Source: JAFGAS01 sp963809875
GTDB lineage: Bacteria; Desulfobacterota; Zymogenia; Zymogenales; Zymogenaceae
NCBI GenBank assembly: GCA_963809875.1
Contig: CAWELC010000009.1
Location: forward strand, 248,001-312,000
Direction of reading: 5' to 3'
Length of the DNA: 64,000 bases
The notes beneath the pieces are model-generated. The model made no database searches. It worked only from the letters and a program-made list of their open reading frames with translations, and had not been told where the DNA came from. Position numbers and translations under genes: made by a program. Shown in pieces: positions 61,001 to 64,000 of the stretch (the stretch's first letter is position 1; the number at the start of each line of letters is the position of its first letter).

Positions 61001-61114
61001 TTCTGGGGCATGCTGTTTTCAACCGTGCTGACTCTCTTTGCTGTCCCGGCGCTCTACGTCATCGCGGAAGACCTCAAGAGCAGGTTCACGGCGACGTCTG
61101 GAGATACCCGGTGA
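58037..61114 (+). CDS. RND family efflux pump (AcrB/HAE1 type)
   Basis: Resistance-nodulation-division transporter, 1025 residues with the usual 12-helix, two-loop plan. TM1: NPVLVNMITIAVLVLGVIST, then the porter-loop motif YPGASPQEVEKVVTTPFEDE. TM4 carries the proton-relay acidic pair in LVLGMVVDNAIVVSENFFRY. The second half repeats it: MGIVVNNSILLLDFINRA and TRLRPIILTSLTTLGGLFPM. It follows the adaptor by 69 bases. Likely a proton-driven exporter of drugs, lipids or other small molecules across the envelope; substrate unknown. Its stop overlaps the ABC ATPase gene start (GTGA), suggesting coordinated expression. Confidence 0.93.
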   Translation: MSIAKFSVKNPVLVNMITIAVLVLGVISTMNLNREVFPSVSYGYIIVVTAYPGASPQEVEKVVTTPFEDEIADVDGIKKLESVTREGVSTIIIQAESGIEGMELDQLMNDIKNEVDKVTDLPTDVEDPEFLKLSAEFPVVTVGISGDVPEETLRAASERLKSKIELIDGVGTVDRFGYRDREMWVSVDPRRLEAANLTLTEVISAIKRRNLNIPGGTIDQGRKELLIRVIGEVENTGDLGDVIVRSLPNGPIRVRDIAEVTEAFKKRDVYGRINGKPAIALMVTKKADGDVIDIVDEIQGIAKDERQLLPKGAEITLVQDFAKYVQRRQNTLLSNGFMGLVLVIIVLVAMLETWVALWAALSIPFSFLTAMIVMRYTGISLNMLSMFGLILVLGMVVDNAIVVSENFFRYRELGLSSRDAAITGTAEVALPVAAAITTNIASFLPLLLTTGIIGKFMRVIPEVAIICFLASWFQAFFILPSNLNQFIKVKVDTSRREFRGWFNDLREYYGRALEFCIGRRYLIFISLISIAVATIIFALVTMEFVWMGKMRAEQFLVTVSNPVDTNLNETDRVMKEVEKRIMEIPPEELSSVVTTVGTAQGDTGYEYGTYLGQVNVELTEFGYTKRDSEETINKVRDKVALIPGPTSVSITMLEGGPPTGKPVSVEIKGEDFAVLEKLSTEVVDELKSMKGVKDIETNYRKGKDEIKIVIDEHKVRTLGLDVATIATEIRDAFAGGDAGNIRRGDEKINIVVKYNDHFQNPDYLMNFSVTNLQGMRIPIKSVSGIIYGQGIFKIYHSERKRTITVTADILREVTTSATVNKALIKKFGTASKEYPDYLYDYTGEFRDTQESMKSMISAFWLALAVVFVILAALFRSFIQPIIIMIAIPFAFIGVVFGLFIMGEQLSILAVIGIVALMGIVVNNSILLLDFINRARENGMSIREAVVQSGKTRLRPIILTSLTTLGGLFPMAFGIGGSEPYLAPMAISMFWGMLFSTVLTLFAVPALYVIAEDLKSRFTATSGDTR

Positions 61115-61938
61115 TCCGCCTCTCGGACGTGAGCATCTCGTACGGTTCCGACCAGGGTGCACCTACTTTCGCGCTGACTGGGGTGAACCTCCATATCCCT
61201 CGGGGGACGTATGCGGCCCTCATCGGGCCCAACGGCTCCGGAAAGACGACGCTGGCCAAAATCATCAAGGGCGTGATAACACCCACGGGGGGCAGCGTAA
61301 CGATCGCGGGAAAAGTCCTTGGGCCCGAGGAAATATCCGAGGACGTCGGCCTGGTCTTCTCCAATCCTGAAAACCAGATCATCTCGACGGTGGTGGAGGA
61401 AGACATCGCCTTTGGACTCGAAAACAGGGGAGTGCAGCCCGCGGAGATGAGGCGGCGCGTCGCCCGGATAATAAAACGCTTGGGCCTTGCTCAGCTCGCC
61501 AAGCGTCTTCCCCATACACTTTCGGGCGGTGAGCAGCAGCGCCTGGTTATAGCGGGAATCCTCGTGATGGAGACGGAGATCATCGTTCTGGACGAGGCGA
61601 CCTCGATGCTCGACTCCGATGGCAAGAGAGGCATCCTCAGGCTCATACGGGATCTCAACGAAAAAGAGGGGATCACGGTTCTCTCCATCACCCATTCGCT
61701 GGTGGAGGCGATGCTCTCGGATACGATTTTTGTCCTGGACGGGGGGATGATCGTCTTTTCCGGCACTCCCCGCCAGTTCATTACCAACCGGCAAATACTC
61801 GACCGGCTGAACATCGATCTTCCGGAGTTTTTGCTGCTCCTCCAGGGGCTTATGCGGTCGGGGATTGATGTTCCGGGCACGAGGCTGGGCGTGGACGACA
61901 TCATCGGGTCCCTCGATCGACTTCGTAGGGAGGAATAG
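61111..61938 (+). CDS. ECF/CbiO-type ABC transporter ATPase (orphan)
   Basis: ATP-binding subunit, 275 residues, most like EcfA/CbiO ATPases of energy-coupling-factor importers. Walker A GPNGSGKTTLAK, Q-loop VFSNPENQIISTVVEEDIAF (the FxxPENQ form typical of EcfA), signature LSGGEQQRLVIAGIL, Walker B EIIVLDEATSMLD and the His switch ITHS. No EcfT or S component is visible nearby, which is unusual. The GTG start overlaps the RND pump stop. A ~40-residue C-terminal extension contains LLLLQGLMRSGIDVPG, again seen in EcfA. Confidence 0.88.
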   Translation: MIRLSDVSISYGSDQGAPTFALTGVNLHIPRGTYAALIGPNGSGKTTLAKIIKGVITPTGGSVTIAGKVLGPEEISEDVGLVFSNPENQIISTVVEEDIAFGLENRGVQPAEMRRRVARIIKRLGLAQLAKRLPHTLSGGEQQRLVIAGILVMETEIIVLDEATSMLDSDGKRGILRLIRDLNEKEGITVLSITHSLVEAMLSDTIFVLDGGMIVFSGTPRQFITNRQILDRLNIDLPEFLLLLQGLMRSGIDVPGTRLGVDDIIGSLDRLRREE

Positions 61939-61941
61939 AGG

Positions 61942-62241
61942 ATGGCTCACTCCTGTCGGCGCTGCAATAAGAAGATACCTGACGGCGGTCTTTTCTACAT
62001 CGTCAAGCTTTCTGCGGCATCGGGATACGACGGCGTCATCAATCGCTCGCTGGACGTCGAAGAGACGGGCGTCCTTGACGACATCACCGGCAGGTCGCCC
62101 GAAGATCTGGAAAAGGACGTCTACTTCGAGAGGGATGTGATCCTGTGCTATACCTGCCGGACGGCCGTCATCGAGCTTTTCTGCGGCGAAGTTGGTACGG
62201 GGGGCGACTTGGACGCATCGCGCAATAATCTCCTCCACTAA
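61942..62241 (+). CDS. Small protein with two Cys pairs (zinc-ribbon-like)
   Basis: A 99-residue protein I cannot assign. It has CRRC near the start and CYTC near residue 70, so a four-Cys metal site is likely. Between them is YIVKLSAASGYDGVINRSLD and an acidic stretch (SPEDLEKDVYFERDV). GGGAGG lies 8 bases before the ATG, and codon use is local, so it is probably translated. It follows the ATPase by 3 bases. Function unknown. Confidence 0.7.
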   Translation: MAHSCRRCNKKIPDGGLFYIVKLSAASGYDGVINRSLDVEETGVLDDITGRSPEDLEKDVYFERDVILCYTCRTAVIELFCGEVGTGGDLDASRNNLLH

Positions 62242-62270
62242 AAATACAATATATAGCGTGCTGTTATCGG

Positions 62271-62299
62271 TTGACAGAACCACCGTTATTTGTAATAAT
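62271..62299 (+). promoter_or_regulatory. Promoter upstream of a small helical-protein gene
   Basis: TTGACA, 17-base spacer, AATAAT (perfect -35, 5/6 -10) in an AT-rich gap. The predicted start leaves a ~140-base leader before the next gene and would drive the downstream rluD-like gene too. Confidence 0.6.
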
Positions 62300-62442
62300 A
62301 ACTTTCTCTATTGCGAAACTCTTAATTATCCAGCGGTTCTTGCCCTTTTTGTGCGGATATTCGAGACGGCCCGAAAGAGGCCGGTCTCAGCACGGCACTC
62401 GAGACCGAAACGCAGACCGCCGAGGTATAGAGGAAAAGCCAG

Positions 62443-62706
62443 ATGGCCCTGATTAGCGATCCGGAAGCGGCAAAACGGCTTGCACGAACCATCATATCGG
62501 ATATCACTATCTACAATAAAGAGAAGGTCAAGGAAGGTCTCAAGAATGACAATCTCTTTGATGTCCTGAAGATTGACCTGGAGAAGGGTCGAAAAGTCTA
62601 CGAGAGCAAGGTGTCTCCAGATATAATACAGTCAACCAACTTCTACGATCTGGCGATTGTCGATATCATGGTCCAGCAGGCGACCGATATGAACAGCAAG
62701 ATCTGA
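62443..62706 (+). CDS. Small helical conserved protein
   Basis: An 87-residue, mostly helical and charged protein: SDPEAAKRLARTIISDITIY, NKEKVKEGLKNDNLFDVLKI, KGRKVYESKVSPDIIQSTNF and YDLAIVDIMVQQAT. I recall similar small proteins and domains in deltaproteobacteria, but have no function to give. It has its own promoter and sits 7 bases before the pseudouridine synthase gene. Confidence 0.75.
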   Translation: MALISDPEAAKRLARTIISDITIYNKEKVKEGLKNDNLFDVLKIDLEKGRKVYESKVSPDIIQSTNFYDLAIVDIMVQQATDMNSKI

Positions 62707-62713
62707 TGCCGCC

Positions 62714-63712
62714 GTGCCGGAAACAAACGATACGAGTCCGAATGACCGTCACCTGACTCTGATCGTTCATCAGGACGATCATGGAGAGCGGCTCGACCGA
62801 TACATATCCCGCCTCTTTCCCGAATATTCCCGTTCCCATTTCCAAAGGCTTATAAAAAAGGGACATGTCCTCGTGGAAGGACGTGCCGCCCGGAGCGGCG
62901 ACGTGCTTTCCGCCGGCAGCCATATCGATATCGTCATACCGCATACGGAGCCACAAACGATCGGGCCGGAAGATATCGGGATCTCGATCGTCTACGAGGA
63001 CGAGCATCTGGCCGTTGTCGACAAACAGGCGGGGCTCTCCGTCCACCCCGGGGCGGGCAGGATCTCCGGCACTTTGGTGTCCGCGCTTCTTTTCCGAGGA
63101 ATGCCCCTTTCGCAAAAAGCGGGACCGGAGCGTCCGGGAATCGTCCACCGCCTCGACAAGGACACCTCCGGGCTCCTCGTGGTGGCCAAGGATGATCGGG
63201 CCTATGACGGCCTCAAGACGCAGTTTTCGGCACACACGGTCTTTCGGCTCTACCGGGGTATCTGCTGGGGAAAGATCACGACCGAAGAGGGGACGATCGA
63301 TACCCTGATCGCCCGGCACGGCCGCGACCGAACGCGGATGACGACCAGAACCGGCGTGGGGCGTCAGGCCATTACGGAGTATCGGATTATTGAGCGTTTT
63401 TCAGCGATGACGTACGTGCAATTTCGGCTCAAGACCGGCAGGACCCATCAGATCCGCGTCCACATGGCTTCCCGGGGACATCCCATCGTCGGGGACCGCA
63501 CCTACGGCTCGATGCGGGCGGCCCGCGGCCTCACCGACCGGCACCTCGTCGACGCGCTGTCGGCCCTGCAGCGGCAGGCCCTTCACGCGTCCTGTCTCGG
63601 TTTTATCCATCCGGTGACGGGGAAAACGATGCAGTTTGAATCGGAGCTTCCCGCCGATATCGCCCGTCTTCTAGGAGCACTGCGTGACGATGTTTCGCAT
63701 CACGAGATATAG
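62714..63712 (+). CDS. RluC/RluD-type 23S rRNA pseudouridine synthase
   Basis: RluA-family pseudouridine synthase, 332 residues. N-terminal S4 domain (GERLDRYISRLFPEYSRSHF; LIKKGHVLVEG); catalytic Asp D148 in VHRLDKDTSGLLVVAKDD; and the C-terminal TGRTHQIRVHMASRGHPIVG and RQALHASCLGFIHPVTGK. Length and S4 domain favour RluD over RluA. GTG start, giving (M)PETNDTSPNDRHLTL. The next gene overlaps its 3' end, the usual rluD-pgeF arrangement (as rluD-yfiH in E. coli). Confidence 0.9.
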   Translation: MPETNDTSPNDRHLTLIVHQDDHGERLDRYISRLFPEYSRSHFQRLIKKGHVLVEGRAARSGDVLSAGSHIDIVIPHTEPQTIGPEDIGISIVYEDEHLAVVDKQAGLSVHPGAGRISGTLVSALLFRGMPLSQKAGPERPGIVHRLDKDTSGLLVVAKDDRAYDGLKTQFSAHTVFRLYRGICWGKITTEEGTIDTLIARHGRDRTRMTTRTGVGRQAITEYRIIERFSAMTYVQFRLKTGRTHQIRVHMASRGHPIVGDRTYGSMRAARGLTDRHLVDALSALQRQALHASCLGFIHPVTGKTMQFESELPADIARLLGALRDDVSHHEI

Positions 63713-64000
63713 CCGGATAGTCGGCCTCTCCGTCGAGCCTGTCGGGCCGGATGGGAAGATCCGGCGTCTCTTCACGACCAAAAAGGCGTCGGCCGGCGGC
63801 GGGTCGCTGCTTGACTTCGACCATAGAAAGGGCGATAATCGCACGGTCCTGGAAAGCTACGAAGCCGCAGCCGACTGGTTTGGCGTTGGCGCATCGTCGA
63901 TATTCGTCATGCGGCAGGTCCACGGCGGCGACATCGCGGTGCTCCGGGAGCTTCCCGATCCGTCGCGGATGCGCGCCGCGGTCGCCGTCGACGGAGTCGT
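63690..64000 (+). CDS. pgeF: PgeF/YfiH laccase-domain protein (3' end cut by window)
   Basis: N-terminal 103 residues of a multicopper-oxidase-like (laccase domain, DUF152) protein, family including YfiH/PgeF and human LACC1, linked to purine nucleoside chemistry and peptidoglycan editing. MFRITRYSRIVGLS, RLFTTKKASAGGGSLLDFD and VMRQVHGGDIAVL are visible, with VDGV at the edge; the zinc/copper histidines beyond are outside. I start at ATG 63690 (GTG 63684 is possible). It overlaps the synthase gene by 23 bases. Confidence 0.85.
   Translation, partial: MFRITRYSRIVGLSVEPVGPDGKIRRLFTTKKASAGGGSLLDFDHRKGDNRTVLESYEAAADWFGVGASSIFVMRQVHGGDIAVLRELPDPSRMRAAVAVDGV

Overview
The window reads as one contiguous chromosomal segment of a Gram-negative, diderm bacterium with moderately high GC. 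Evidence for an outer membrane: a GT9 heptosyltransferase, a heptose-7-phosphate kinase (rfaE1/hldA), WaaP/Kdo-kinase-like proteins and an RND efflux pump. The gene neighbourhoods (yicC-remA-gmk; tRNA-tuf-rpmG-tRNA-Trp-secE-nusG-rplKAJL-rpoBC; a zinc-type S4/S14/L33/L36 set; an MtaA/UroD-like protein) resemble deltaproteobacteria (Desulfobacterota). That placement is inference: there is no rRNA gene here and no search was run.

Layout. (1) 1-11.2 kb: a tightly coupled + strand operon for lipopolysaccharide core or surface glycan: heptosyltransferase (5' cut by the window), WaaE-like GT2, sugar aminotransferase, GT4, two tandem GT2 paralogues, another glycosyltransferase, two paralogous metallophosphatases and a protein with two fused LPS-kinase-like domains. 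(2) 11.3-14.6 kb: a second unit with NAD-sugar epimerase, GT2 and rfaE1. (3) 14.7-17.2 kb: yicC-remA-gmk-pyrF. (4) 17.2-23.5 kb: an accessory stretch with a palindromic intergenic repeat, a GNAT gene, an old-yellow-enzyme gene with a good promoter and operator-like palindrome, an AT-rich island (19.5-21.1 kb) with a transposon-like inverted repeat, a gene remnant and membrane-protein genes, a UroD/MtaA-like gene and one unrecognised gene. (5) 23.7-56.9 kb: about 33 kb of translation and transcription genes in one direction: tRNA-Thr/Tyr/Gly/Thr, tuf, rpmG, tRNA-Trp, secE, nusG, rplKAJL, rpoBC, then str (rpsL-rpsG-fusA-tuf), S10, spc (with secY and adk, without map) and alpha. (6) 57-64 kb: RND adaptor and pump, an orphan ECF-type ATPase, a small zinc-ribbon protein, a small helical protein, an RluD-type pseudouridine synthase and the 5' part of a PgeF/laccase-domain gene.

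Three genes carry single-base frameshifts judged from their own translations: rpoB, the first tuf copy (three indels) and the UroD-like gene. Since rpoB is essential, base-calling or assembly error is the leading explanation.

The most interesting biology: the envelope-glycan module pairing two phosphatases with a double-kinase protein; the tuf genes, whose G-ending codon usage differs from every neighbour and switches back at their last ~22 codons; the AT-rich island with its inverted repeat; and regulatory RNA structures inside the ribosomal super-cluster (L10 leader, rplL-rpoB hairpin, intrinsic terminators after rpoC and between rpsG and fusA). I found no CRISPR array, no rRNA and no obvious defence system.
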